From the NCBI RefSeq assembly GCF_009730915.1, contig NC_052481.1, forward strand, positions 11,856,146-11,920,145: a stretch of 64,000 nucleotides of DNA. The letters run 5' to 3'. The stretch is from Dioscorea cayenensis subsp. rotundata (taxonomy: Eukaryota > Streptophyta > Magnoliopsida > Dioscoreales > Dioscoreaceae). Shown here piece after piece: positions 1-14,504 of the stretch. The position numbers were made by a program, and so were the translations under genes. The notes beneath the pieces were generated by a model. The model was not told the DNA's origin. It ran no database searches and saw nothing but the letters and a program-made list of their open reading frames with translations. Positions within the stretch are counted from its first letter, which is position 1; each line of letters starts with the position of its first letter.

Positions 1-1739
1 GATTTAATTGGGTAAGGTGAAAAATAGGAAACTTATTCCTTATTAGGTTCTGATTTTGGAATTGTAGGTTGAGAGATATATATGTTTGAAAGGGGTATGT
101 GTGAATTATAAGTTTGAAGGAATATCTAGAGATTAAATTAAATGCTACAATTTGAGTAGTATTCTAAATTATGTGAATTTTTTATATGTCATAGTCTTAG
201 GTGTTTATGTTTCTTAGAATCTTGAAATTTGTGATTTGGAAAAGAATATGTGATGTTATGAAGGATTTAGAACTCAATGGTCATGATGGAATTGTTCGTA
301 TGCCTTTAGAATGGGTAATTGCTATTGTACCCTTGCAATAATCAATATTTGGGAGCTAGTGTAGAATAATAGGTTGAAGTTTTTACGTTTTACCCTTCTA
401 GAAATCTCTTTTTTTAATACTATTGTTTATTAGCCTCTTAAACTTTGTAGCATCATCAGATATTATTATTGAAACTAATAAAATCTCTTCCCAAATATAG
501 GATATACCAAAAGCCTTGATTTGATGTAAGATTTGAGAGTATTTTTAGGAGTTGATCAGGTAAGTAACACCACACATAAATTTGCATATATTTATATGCA
601 AAATTTTGGATTATCGATAATTATTTAATTATTTTAGTTTTGTTTTAAAACTATTCATGTACTATTTGAATGTTTTGTGTTTTGGATTCAATGTCAATTT
701 TTGTTCATTGTACTCAAAAATTATAAATATTATTTATGTATTTACTTATTTAGTTATCTGATTAATTATATTCAGAATTATTTATTTGATTAATTATTAG
801 TTTGTTAGCTATGCTGATTTAATTATTTATTCATTTATTTTGTTTTACTAATTAAATTATAGAAATATTTGTTAATTAATTATTGATTTAACAAGTGTAT
901 TAATTTTTTTTAATAATTGGATTATTACACTATAAAGAAATAGGATCATGCGTACGTTTGTTTGTTTCCATGACAAATTATCCTATAAATCTTGTTATGT
1001 AAATCCTGACTTATCTGCAAATTATGTTTTGTTTTCGAATAACAAAGTTATTTTGATATAAATACGTTGACCATGTCGACGTGAAACTTTGACTCTGTTA
1101 GATAATTATAGTTTTGCACCATTTTGTAAGTTTAGAATAACGGCCTTTGATATTCCATCTCGCTTCATCTAAGATAAACAAATGAGCTATGATATTCTGG
1201 CTCGGATCACCTAGGGTAAATAACTTATCTCTGATATTTTGTTTTAGCCCAAATGATTTGGAGACACATATTTTTGTCTATTATTCAATTGTATTTTGTT
1301 GAACTACTTTGGTTTTATGAACTATATTTTGGATAAATATTTGTTCTATATGATATGATCAGTTTCTATTTTTTAAATTCTTGAAATTGCACATGATCCC
1401 AATATTTTTAGTGGGTTACTTACTGGACTGTAAGCTAATAATCTAGTTGTTAAATTCTTTCAGATGAGTAGTGAATTGTATGGCGGGCAATGAGAGCTTG
1501 TGATCCCCTTTAAATGGGTTGCCATTACGTCTGTATTAGTGTGTGAACTTTGTTTTAAAAAAACCACTTCATATTCGTACATCTTATATTGAGTTTATAT
1601 TTGGAAGTTATAATTTTGAGGTTTTATTTATGTTTTAAGAATAGTTTCGAGGCCTTGCATGCTTATTGGGTTTCACCCCATGGGTATGCGGCCGTTTGTC
1701 GTCGCATCGGGTTTGGCGATCAGGGTTTTGGGCGTGACA
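1..1739 (+). mobile_element. 3' part of a Ty3/gypsy-type LTR (truncated by the window edge)
   Basis: The segment ends in GGGCGTGACA (1730-1739), the kind of LTR terminus also seen at 9894 and, in reverse, at 31742 and 35317. Around 1411-1480 it has a 'gggttacttactgg ... taagctaataatctag' block whose reverse complement is recognisable in the LTR copies at 35317 and 58404, so it is a distant member of that family in the opposite orientation. The start lies left of the window. No coding sequence is visible. The family is inferred from terminus and layout, without polymerase sequence. Confidence 0.5.
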
Positions 1740-2298
1740 GTTTCTTGATTTTTATTTATTTTCACACACCTATGTCTCACCTTACGCGAGCTGTAAGTTG
1801 CGGTTAGAATCACCTTGGTAAAACACGATCAAATATCTTGCACATAGAATCTAATGCCAGTAAACCGAGTGATCGTTGGCTTATTAAAAATCTTCTTAAG
1901 TAATTTAGACAATGTATAATATTATTGATTGTTTAGTAACAAGATATCACATGCGAAATATATTTTTTTTCTTATAATAGTATTCATAGTATCAATAAAG
2001 ATTGCAAAAAGATGAGATGAATTTTAAATTAACTAGGTGAAAAAAAAAACCTTAAAAGTTTAGAATTAAAAAAAATTGTATTAATATATAATTTAAAAAC
2101 GATTTTATTTTTATTTTCAGATGCACTGGAAGACATCATGAAAGTCTTAATTATAGTTTTATTTTAGTAAATCAAGTAATATATTTCAGACTATAAAATA
2201 TTTTATTTAATTTATTTAATTATTTTCTATCCAAATTAAAAAAAATAAAGAATATTAATTCTATTCTTGCGCTCGTTTCAAAGAATCTAAACTGCCGC
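1740..2298. other. AT-rich upstream flank of the SKP1-like gene
   Basis: This stretch lies between the LTR end and the TATA element. It is AT-rich, with several A and T runs. I see no reading frame or repeat that I recognise. It may carry distal promoter sequence for the SKP1-like gene. Confidence 0.4.
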
Positions 2299-2305
2299 TA
2301 TATAG
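2299..2305 (+). promoter_or_regulatory. TATA box of the SKP1-like gene
   Basis: TATATAG lies 93 bases before the ATG. With a usual plant spacing of about 30 bases, transcription would start near 2330 and give a leader of about 60 bases. That leader would consist largely of the CT repeat at 2337-2376. Confidence 0.55.
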
Positions 2306-2333
2306 ACCTCTTCTTTAGCAACCACCGCATTTC

Positions 2334-2336
<3 letters not shown>

Positions 2337-2376
<40 letters not shown>
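2337..2376 (+). repeat. (CT)n microsatellite in the predicted 5' leader
   Basis: An unbroken 40-base TC/CT dinucleotide tract starts 55 bases before the ATG. Pyrimidine (Y-patch or CT) tracts are common in plant core promoters and leaders. This one should be length-polymorphic between individuals. Confidence 0.9.
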
Positions 2377-2379
<3 letters not shown>

Positions 2380-2391
2380 CCAGAGTGAACA

Positions 2392-3908
2392 ATGGCGGAG
2401 CAGGATAAGGTGATGATCAAGCTTCAAAGCTCTGATGGAATGGAGTATGAAGTGGAGGAGCACACGGCGGAGCAGTCAAAGTTCCTCCAAGGATTAATGA
2501 TGTCCCCAGAAGCCAGAGAGAATGGGATCACGATTTCCGATGTGAATGGTACCATTCTCGCCAAGGTAATGGACTACTGTAAGAAGCACGCTGAAATCGC
2601 TGACAAGGTTGAGCTCGACAGCTGGGATTCTGCGTTCATCAATGTGGAGAACCACATTCTCTACGATCTCATCATGGTGAGTGAGATCGATTTCTATTTT
2701 CTTGGTCTATGTTTCTTTTATCCACCGTGATTTCTATGATTCATTTGCTTCTAGACTTTGTTTTGTTCTTTCTCCTAGATTAATATGTTTAATGGATTTG
2801 CATATGCTTTCTTGTGATTCTTGTGCTGAATTTCGAGCTTTCTTGGCTGAATCTTGTGTTGTATTTTGGAGTAGATGATGATGATGATGATGGTGTTAAA
2901 TGTTAGAACAATGTATGGATTAATCGTCTTAGAATTATCGTCATGTTTTCTTGTTTTTCATCTGATGAATTTCAAAGTTTCTTGGGTGAATCTTGTGTTG
3001 TATTTGACACTTCTGCAGCAGATGGACATTTCACTCTATGATTTTTGTTCAGGTAGCATGCAAAATAGTTTTCAAATTATATTAGTAGCTCATCATGTTG
3101 GATTAGTATTAAGCTCAGAATTCTTACCTTGCTTTTATACTGTTATTCTTAATTGCCTATTTGGTTTTCGACTCCCTTGAAGGCAAATTTTGCTGTGAAA
3201 TTCTTTTTATTTTCAAATATTTTCAGAAATTGTTAGTGCACTCTCACTATAGGTTGAAATTTACTTATATCAAAATACTTTCTTTGCTGCAATTAGTAGG
3301 CTATCGTAAATTATTTTAAAGGTTGGATTACCAGTTTGCTTCTCTTTCTTGATTGACAAAGAGTTTTCTATAAAGAATTAATGCAGTCCTTTCTTGCTGT
3401 GATCTGACTGTATAAGTTTAGAAATTAGGACTTTGTAGATTTGGCTGATCAAATCAGCCATGCATCCAGATTTTCTCCATATAATTTCAACTGCAGCATT
3501 CCTATTGCTATGTGTGTGTGTGTAAGTGTCTGTTTCTGATTTATTTATCAATAGAATTTTTCTGTCCATTCATTAACGTTGCTTTCACTTGATACTATTC
3601 CTTCAAGGCTACATGTTCTTAGTAACGTCTTGTTTATATTAATGTTATAGTTTTAATCTTGATCAGCAGAACAAGACACTTCATCCATTAGATAGTTCTG
3701 TTCAGCTTTCAGCTAATAATATTCATTATGCAATCAGGCCGCTAACAGTCTCCTCATTAGTAGTCTCCTGCACCTCTGCGGCAAAAAGTTTGCGGAATTG
3801 ATTAAGGGGCACACTGCGGATGAAATCCGGGAAACATTCGGCATCCAGAATGACTTCACCCCAGAAGAAGCGGAAGCATTAAGGATGGAGAACCTGTGGG
3901 AATTTTAA
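2392..3908 (+). CDS. SKP1-like protein (SCF ubiquitin-ligase adaptor), two exons
   Basis: Exon 1 is 2392-2676 (95 codons) and exon 2 is 3738-3908 (56 codons plus stop). The phase-0 intron at 2677-3737 has GTGAGT and CAG borders. The product is 151 residues, within the usual 150-165 for the family. SKP1 proteins bridge cullin-1 and F-box proteins in SCF E3 ligases. The N-terminal half shows the BTB/POZ-type fold signature (VMIKLQSSDG near the start, then DYCKKHAE at about 61-68). Exon 2 encodes the F-box-binding helices, with GHTADEIRETFGI followed by NDFTPEEAEALRMENLWEF. Compared with canonical SKP1, the conserved NQWAFE tail is changed to NLWEF and the usual 'AANYLNIKGLL' helix is altered, which fits one of the divergent plant paralogues. 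Both exons are open, the splice sites are canonical, and a TATA box and CT leader precede the ATG. I therefore call it a functional gene; expression is inferred. Confidence 0.9.
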
Positions 3909-5955
<2,047 letters not shown>

Positions 5956-5960
5956 CTTTG

Positions 5961-8900
5961 TGTGGTATCTTTTCCTGATTTTTTACCTCGGGCCACTTTT
6001 AGATTTTTGTGCATGCATTAGGGGTAAAATGGTCATTTTGCACTAGTATTCTTGCATGATTGCACAGTTGGTTGTGTGTGAAAACCAGCCAAAAACCGGG
6101 GCAATTTCGTCTTTTGGACCCTTTCATTCTATTTTCTAGTATTAAGGGCATTTTGGTCATTTTACTTGTTTTAAAAAAAATGAAAATGAGAGGATAAAGT
6201 AACATGGCTGCCTCTCTTTCTTTCATTTCATTTCTTCTTCTTTGTTTTCATTCTTTCTTCTTATATTCGCCCGAGCACCAACTTTGAAAAAAAAATTCTT
6301 CGATGAGTTTTTCTAATGAATCAACGCCATGACTCTCTTCCTCTCATTCTCTTCAGTTTGGTAAGTCTTCGATCTAAGGTTTTTTTTTTGTATTTTTCTC
6401 ATATTTAATCATTTTTGAAAATCCTTGAAATCCTAAAAATACCCCATGGATTGGGTTGTTTTTAGGTTCAAATCAAAGCTAGTGTCGTAGTTATTTGTTT
6501 ATGTGTATGTTTGTAAAGAAATTTCGTGATTTGGTGTTGTAAATCGTCAAGAAACCATTGTTTAAGGGATAGTTTACTGCAGCAATTTCTTGGTATTAAT
6601 TTAGGGCCGATTTACTCTAGCAATCCCGAGGTTACTGTAGCACCAAAAAACTTTGGCCTTTTCTTGTATTTATTTGGTCCAAATCGAAGCCCTTCTTACT
6701 TGGAATTCATTGGAACTAGGTTTGCTCGAGTTTGAAGTCGTTTTGTCCAAAATGACTTCGTTTTCTCGTAAAAACCCTAGAGTTACATGTTCGACATGTA
6801 ACATTATATTCGCATGCATTTTAGTTTCATTCTTGTGTTCATTGGTTCTTGGATTCCTTGTTTGATTCTAAGTGGCGAAGCATCTTCCAAGGGGAAGGAA
6901 ATTTGACACACCCCTTGTGTGTGTGTGTACCGCAAGTGCACGGGTTGTCGAAGTAATAAAGTACCTTGGTGAGTGGATAGTCATATCCATAGGGAATAGT
7001 GCTCGAAAACACAAGTATTGCTATTTAACTATTATGAAAATGATTGATGAATTGTCTGAACGATATCAATGCAAATAAAAATAAAGAAAAGAAAAGAATG
7101 CAATAGGAATAAGGAGAACCAATCGATAGAAAATGGGGCACCCGGACATTGCTCACCCTAGGACTATTGTTTCAAGTGCAAGACTAATCATTATGCCTCC
7201 TAACTTATGTTTAATGAGTCGTGGAAATCCAAATACACACGGTCCCAAACCTAAGGTCAACCGTGACTAAGCCTACACTATACCCCGGTGGAAAGGAATA
7301 CTCTCGACGCCTCACACTGTGCAAGGTTGCTTAAAGCTCTAGGGACTCCAAGTGATAAACCCTATTCTCTAATATAAATCTAACCCTTTGGTCCAAGTGA
7401 AAAACCCCTAGTCACAATTAAGCCCCTAGTACTAAGGATTAGTTTAACACTTCAATCTGTTACTTGTGCAACTAAGCCCCAGTGGAGTTTGTCTCTTATT
7501 ACTTCACTTTATCGTAACCGCAAAGAACTCTTGGAACGTGGAGGTAGGATAAATCATATCGGATGGGAAATGAGACGTTCTGCTACCTCTCGACTCACCC
7601 TCTTGACCCTCTACAACCTTGCTTTGTCTAACCCTAATGAAGTGTCACTCATTCACAAGGATTACCAAGATAGATTCTCAATCCTAGTGTCACTCTAAGA
7701 AAAAATCAATTCAACAAGCATTCAAGGATAGAACGCAATTAAAACATCAATTAAAGAAGCATAATGAAGGTCAATGAAACAAAATCATCCTAGGGGTTAT
7801 AAGTCCAAGCACCCACTAGGGGTTTATCTCTCCATGGAGTAATACACAATCAACAATGAAATCAATAGTGAAAACATGCAATCCATAGATAAAACTCCCA
7901 TGTAGCCCGTATCGATGGTCTTGTGAAGCCTCCTTGTCTTCTCCAAAGGTTCCCTTATCAAGCCTAGGGCACACCTCACCGAATCAGTACCAATGAAAGC
8001 TCCCCAATAACTCTTATACAAAGGAACACGATGTCGAAGGTCGTAGAACCACTCTGAAAACCTAGGCAAAGCCTCTCCAAAGCCTAGCCGCGAGTGCCTC
8101 CAAAGATGGGAACAAGATAGGTGAAAGATTCTTCAAAACTTCTCAAGTCACGGAATTTATAGGGGCTGGAATCAGACATCCACATGGGCATTGGAATTTC
8201 CACATGGCTGTGTGGATTTGCAAACTTTGGTTTTTCCTTACGCTGTAAACAATAACTGCTACAGTAATTTGCTGCAGTACTTCCCCGGAATGCTCCCGAA
8301 TCCACTATGTTCATCGAAGCCACATGAATGGACACACATTCATGCGGTAGATCATGTCACATCTTCATTGAAACAATACTGATGAAGATCTTGCTAGCAT
8401 TGCATAAGTCAGAGCACATGAGTGTGACTGCCTTTGTGCCCTTCCACTTTGTGTATTCGCTTGAGCACAATGGAGGTCAGCACACACCTACATGTCTTTG
8501 AGCACGACTCATGTCTTCGCATTTGTCCAATCTAAGAACTTCATCAACAATTGCATCCATGATCCACTTTTGCTTTCTTTCATCCAACTTTGTCTCCACA
8601 ACGCTACATGCATAAAAGAACACAAATACACACGCATAAGCGATAAAATCTTATAAAAGTGATGCTCAATGTAAGAAAAGAATACTTTGTATTACTTATA
8701 CACAAGCACTTATCAAAATTGCATACTAGTGAGCGCGTCTCGAGACGAGACAACTGGTTTTGTGAGTGGTCCAATTTGTAATTGCATAGATTTAATAAGA
8801 GTATTATAGTATTTCTTTATGTGTTTCATAACGTAAATTTGATGATAAATTAGATTTCATTCGATATATATAGATATTTTGAACATGGAGTTATTTGGCA

Positions 8901-9894
8901 AAGATGATTTTAGTATACTTATGCGTATTCATCTTGAAAGAAACATGTTTACATATATATGTATTTACATGCAAATGGGATATGGTTTGATGTATATTTC
9001 CGTATTTAAACGTTGTATGGTAGATTCCTTGAGTTGGAATTGGAAAGAATTGAATTGTGGCATTTGGATTTTGATTTTGAATACGGACTTTAGTTAGATA
9101 CTGCAATATGGGGTTCCACGTTCCTGCCTAATGGGAGGCGGCGTGGTCAACCTTGAGTTTACCCTGGTCAAGAGCTACGCAGAGCCATTGACAGGGGGTT
9201 ACTAGATATAAAAAACCTGGGTTCACCACACAAGGTTCTCACTGGCCAACACCAAGGAAGGCAACTTTTTGAATTTTGAAAAATCTTAAAACACCTTGGT
9301 GGTCCCGTAGCTAGCCGCATCCACGATTAGCTTGGAAATTGTTTAAGGTCAGCCTGTATTTTGAGCGGTGCTCAATGTGTTGGAAAATGTTACTTACCTG
9401 TACTATTTCTAAATCATTGTGTTAACTGTTAATCTGTTGAATACTTGGAGCTACCTTTTCATATTATTATTGTGGTAATTACTATTTGAAATGCGTTATT
9501 ACTCTGTTATATCTATGCTATCACCACTCACTGGGTAACATCTCTTACTCACCACTCTCTGTTCTTCTCTCTCTAACTTCAACGTTGGACTGGGTTGTGC
9601 TAGGTAGGTAGTAGACTGACCTACCTTTTCTTCTTGTGTAGGTTAGTTTGCAATGTGCATGTTAACTCTATGGATCCACTAGACTTGACTTTTGAGTAAT
9701 GTTCTCATGCTTGTACTTTCTGGTTGTATTTGGAACCTTGGCTAGTTTTGTTCGGGGTTTTGTCTTGTAGTTTAGTACCTGTGATATACATGTGTGGTTT
9801 GAGCCTTACAATGACTAGTAGGTGGGATACTATAGGGTCCACTCCTTGTTGTCATGGCGATTGCCACGTGCTCGGCTAGGGTCAGGGCGTGACA
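5961..9894 (+). mobile_element. Solo LTR, gypsy-type (about 2.1 kb without its nested insert)
   Basis: It starts TGTGGTATC and ends GGGCGTGACA. Identical 5-bp duplications CTTTG flank it at 5956-5960 and 9895-9899. Removing the nested solo LTR at 6904-8715 and one of its duplications leaves about 2,117 bp. There is no second copy, primer-binding site or polymerase nearby, so this is a solo LTR left by recombination. Orientation is taken from the GGGCGTGACA end, which I read as the 3' terminus. It has inserted next to, or within, a copia LTR that continues from about 9900. Confidence 0.85.
6904..8715 (+). mobile_element. Solo LTR of an Athila/Tat-like gypsy family, nested in the LTR at 5961
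   Basis: The element is 1,812 bp, begins TGACACACCCC and ends CACTTATCA. Perfect duplications AAATT lie at 6899-6903 and 8716-8720. Near its start it carries CCGCAAGTGCACGGG followed by 'gtaataaag', a pattern repeated in the related LTRs at 41748 and 53943. A 3' portion of the same family recurs at 39827-41071, with matching text such as 'cgcaaagaactcttgga'. Several small frames inside are not genes. It is the younger of the two insertions, since it interrupts the LTR at 5961. Confidence 0.88.
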
Positions 9895-9899
9895 CTTTG

Positions 9900-11025
9900 T
9901 CCTTCCTCTAACCTCTTTGACCTTAGTTCATATTGTCCTTGATGATCTCGTTGTCCGTTTATTCATGATAGTGCAAAAGCACTTTAATTAGCATGATTTG
10001 ACACTAAGTCAAGGTGATATGGCAACCATTGTGACGTGGCATAAATGATGACATGGGAAGCATGGTGACATGGCAAGGAGTTTTGGATTGGAGGAAAATA
10101 TCTTAGGAGATCTTGGTGGAGCTATTTTTGGTATGTGCTATAACTTGAAGGCAAGATCTTATCAAATCCATATATAGGAGGTTTGATTAAAGACTAAATA
10201 AGGATGGATGCTAATTGAAGAAATAGCTATCAATGGTATGATTGAAGACTATTGAAGATATGAATTGAAGAACCTTAATAAGTATGATTAAAGATTATTA
10301 AGGGTATGATTGGAGACATGCCAAATTGAAGAGATACCTATTGTTGGTATGATTGCCATGATTGATTGAAGATCTATTCTTGGGAAGATTTGCAGGCCAA
10401 ACATGGGTGAATTGAAGATTAAGTTTAGATAGTTTCATGAAGATGCACAAAGTTGTGCGCCTCTTGCGAGGGGAATATGTGGTGAGGAACTGAGAAGGTA
10501 GGCTAGAAGCTGGTAGTCTAGATCGGGAGATCTGGGTGTATTAACTAGGACTAAGCATGACCGAAAGGTTGATGAGTCTTGAGGTCGTTTCGTAACGGAA
10601 CCAGAACTCAATCAAGTCAGTAGTCGGGTCCATGTTTTAAGTTGAGTTACAATAGGAGTTGTAACAGCTAATTTGGGATGGTTCAAAAGTTAGTAGTGGA
10701 TATTTTAAAAGATGTATGGGCTATTTTTAGGATGTTGAGGAGTCTATATAAGTTGCCTTTCTCTGGGATTGTAGGTGACATGTGAGCTAGAGATAGTGTG
10801 GGCACTAGATAATCTAGAGAAGGTACTGATCTTTACTTTGTGAGTGTGAGTAATAAAGTGTTTGTACTGATGTATTTTTATCTCTTTTAGTGGATTGTTT
10901 ATCTCTGGACTTGGCCCCCAGATGTAGGCGAGTGAACGCCGAACTGGGCTACCAATTTCGTGTGTCTTCTTTTGTTTGGTTTGTGTGAGATTTTTATGAG
11001 TGTTTGAATGTTCTCTAAACCCACA
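9900..11025 (+). mobile_element. Ty1/copia-type LTR (solo or partial)
   Basis: Near 10855-10975 the sequence has the order typical of long copia LTR ends: 'gtaataaagtgtttgtactg', then 'ggattgtttatctctggactt', then 'gggctacc ... cgtgtgtcttc'. The LTR probably ends near 11025 (CCACA). A clearly homologous but inverted fragment is at 39250-39826, sharing blocks such as 'cgcctcttgcgaggggaa' and 'ctaagcatgaccg'. The start is not resolved because the solo LTR at 5961 is inserted at its left side. The mini-frame on the minus strand at 10744-11073 is not a gene. Confidence 0.65.
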
Positions 11026-11961
11026 AACCACACCGATGGAACTAACATCTCCTTTTTTGGAATTCCTCACCATTAATGCTCTTAGCCTGAGGGAATCTAC
11101 ACTAACCTCCTAAGCATCTTTGGCTATCTCAAAGTCTAGAGTTTAGAAAGTAATAAGTCCTTTTTAGTTAATTCCTTTTATTATTTTCTGAATGATAGCA
11201 GGTTGAGATCACCATAAAGGAACAATTGCTAGAAGAGCTTTTGTCCTCGTTCTTACTCTTGGTAACTTGGCCAAAAAAAAACTACCTATAACCACTTGCG
11301 TATGTGTATCCTTGGTCTACCTATATATGGTCACCATCACACATATGTAGAATTCACAAATCACCTTTAATATCTTGTATTGTCCTTGTGTCATCCAAAT
11401 TTGGAATCACTACAAGAATATCATTGGTCTTTCTAGAATCCCATACTTCTTAATTAAAGTTTGGACATCTTAGAGGAATAGTTTATTACCCAATTCAGAA
11501 AGAAACTGCATGGGAGATTCTCATTTAAGAAATATTCTTGAATATTTGATTGGAGAGAAGCAATCAAATATATAAGCATTGCCATCTCAATCCTACTATA
11601 TTCAACTCAAAGCTAACCAAATATTTCTTTTCTAGTCATTTGTAGCAACAAAGTTGAAGAGGCCTAAGTTGGAGGATTCAATGACAACTATCAAAAGGAG
11701 TCTAGATTTTGTGCTTCAATTCCAATGCTAATGCTTGCCTTATACAATTGTGAATTTGATTAAAGACTCCTAACTCGTAGGATCAATAGTGCAACCATGA
11801 ATAGATGATGACTATTGTTGTAATCTCCTCACTTCTAACCCCATTGACTTGTATCTTAATTAGTTTCATTTTCTTCATATGTTGGGTCATCGAACCACAA
11901 CTTATTGCTAAGGCCCCCTATCTATTTGTTATTATATCCTACTATTTCTATCACTTCCATT
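11026..11961. other. Unassigned sequence between copia LTR and CACTA element
   Basis: About 0.9 kb with no convincing reading frame, splice pattern or terminal repeat. It could be decayed transposon sequence. Its last bases (ATT) are the left neighbour of the CACTA end at 11962. Confidence 0.35.
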
Positions 11962-13988
11962 CACTACAAGAAAATTACTGTTTAGAAACAACATTTTTGG
12001 TTTCTAATCTGTCGCTTATTCAGTTTTGCAAAGAATTCGTAATAGAATTTATCTGTTTTGAAACCCCTTGTTTCTAATTGAAATAGAAATGGGGAAATGC
12101 TTCGCCTCTAACTTTAGAAAAAGATTAGAAACGGAAACCAAAATGTTTCTAACATTTGAAAAATTAATACGGAATGATGTATGCTGCTAATTATATCAAC
12201 GTGGGCCAACTAAGTCATGATCTCAGACCTTCATACAATGCATATTAAACTAATCAAATTAATTCAGATTATACTTTGAATTTAGATAAACTAAACGCTT
12301 TAAAATAAGAGAAACTAATAGTGGCAAAGAGGCTATGTTAAGGTCCACTCATTATCTAGATAACAATCCAAGATAGCTAAGGTTTATGAGTGATGATTTT
12401 CAGTAATTCGTAACTCATTAATGGTTCACAAAATAGCCATTTTAATGCAAAAAGAAAATATTTCTTTTGTGTGATATGAGAATTAGGTTGTCAATCAGTT
12501 AATAACTTTTGAATCAAAATTCACACTAATATTAGAATCCACTGCACCTCAAAATTCACACTTGTTTTTCTCTACCAAATATCTAACTTCTAGAAAAATC
12601 AAATATTTAAGAATTTTTGACAGAACTTCTTGTATGAAATAAATGAAACACTTACAAATACATGAAAATTATTCACATGCCAAACAAGATTATTTATTTG
12701 AATATACAATACAACAACTAGGAGTTCCTTGATTAGCTAAACATCACCAATGATAGATATGCTACTTGTTAAGTAACAACGGTCTCACATAAATTAAGGG
12801 ATTCTAATATGAATATTGGTTAATTATTTGATATGAATTCATGTCGTTAATCTAATACTTGCATTAACATAAAATAAAATAACAATGATCTAGAAAAAGT
12901 CAATATGAAAATAATGACAATGTGACAAATAAAATGAAAAAGGTGCAAAAGAAGAAAAAGAAAAGAAAGAAAGCAAACAATATTTTGTGAAACTAGAGGC
13001 TACTGTGTTAGCTATTACCTTTTACCTCAGTTGAGTCAGCAATGTTTGAAATCAATCCAAATCAAGAAGTCATAGCAATAAAGCGAAATGCCAAGCAGAA
13101 AAGTTCTTTAAAAGCTTAGTTAGAAATTATAAGTCATATGAATCATTGATCAGTTCTATATAAATTTGTGCTGAACACAATGGAAATTTATTAGCCATTG
13201 AAAGATACTTCTTAAAAGGAAGGCTTAAGAGAAAATTGAAGATTTTCCCCAGAAAGCCAACGTTTCAATGTGCAAGAGCTAGTTGGTTAAGTATGGAAAT
13301 GAATGCAGGCATAAATATCACACCTTAATGAAAAGAATTAAGATGAATTATCCCATCTTGGAGAATGTACCTCCATCCGCTTTTGGTCCTTCACATCTAG
13401 TCTAGATTAGGGAACGAATTATTATCCCTGTTGTATAAAAAGAAAATAAATAAACATGTCATCTAGTTTGCCGAACAAACCTAGGACTGATTATTATACT
13501 ATTCGCTTTTCCTTTTCTTAGTCTAGGCTAGCTCATTATCCTCCCCATCACATTTGGCAGGATCTCAATCTGGAGCCCAAAAAAAGGGAACATGACTACA
13601 TGGTTCAATTGAATAAAAACATAATCAAGCATGAATTAGCAGTCACCAAGCTAGAATTCATTCATCAAAGCTTCATGTTTCCATCACACCCAATCTAAAC
13701 CAAAATCTCCCAAGAAACAAATTGGTAAAAATCAAATCAAACCACTGTCAATGAGTGCCATTACCATGTCCTACATGAATTGCCAATCAACAACCATGCC
13801 GACAATATAGAAATTCAACAACAAAGAACCACCTAAGAAGCTCGAAATCACAAATCCACACAATAACTAACATAAAAAATACCACGATTCTTCGCTAAAA
13901 CACTTCCCTTATACAAAAAAACCTAGCAAGATCTACACCCTAATTCCAACAAAATTAAACTCCAAAATACTCATGTGATTCATCAAAT

Positions 13989-14345
13989 TTGGCAAAAATA
14001 CAGATGATAATAGTGAATAAACAACGATTATACCCACTCGAGAACAAAGGAGAACACTGTAGTGATGGATTTGGGAAGGAATTGGGGGAAATTAGTGGAC
14101 CTCAAAAGGGAGCAAGACGAAGAAAGAGGTTCGCTTATTGCTATGTGCCACAAATTGGTGATAATTTTTTGGATAATGGGTTGGCGGTATTGAAAGGTAA
14201 GATGGGTAAAAAGAAGACGAAGGAAAGAGGTCTATTGAGAAGGGCGAACAAGATCGAGGAGACTAACGAACGAAGTGATGAATATTCTATTGACATATTT
14301 TTTTATATATATAATTTTTTTGGGGGAAACGATATCTTAAAATAA
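13989..14345 (+). other. 118-codon open frame inside the CACTA element, not recognised
   Basis: The frame is rich in lysine, arginine and glutamate (basic runs such as GARRRKR and KMGKKKTKERGLLRR) and ends in an AT-coded hydrophobic tail. It begins with MAKIQM and has no clear leader. I know no family that matches. It may be a degenerate captured exon or chance. The base composition of 14020-14280 is less AT-rich than its surroundings, which is the only support for it having once been coding. Confidence 0.2.
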
Positions 14346-14504
14346 TTGTTATTTTTCTTTTTTTTTTTCAGAGAAATCGTAGCATAAATTAACTAGAAAG
14401 GAATAATAATAATATATTCATTTAAATTGCCAATTATTTAATAGTTATCATAATATTCATATAATTATTTTATTTAATGATTATAAAAAATAAAATGTTA
14501 ATTT

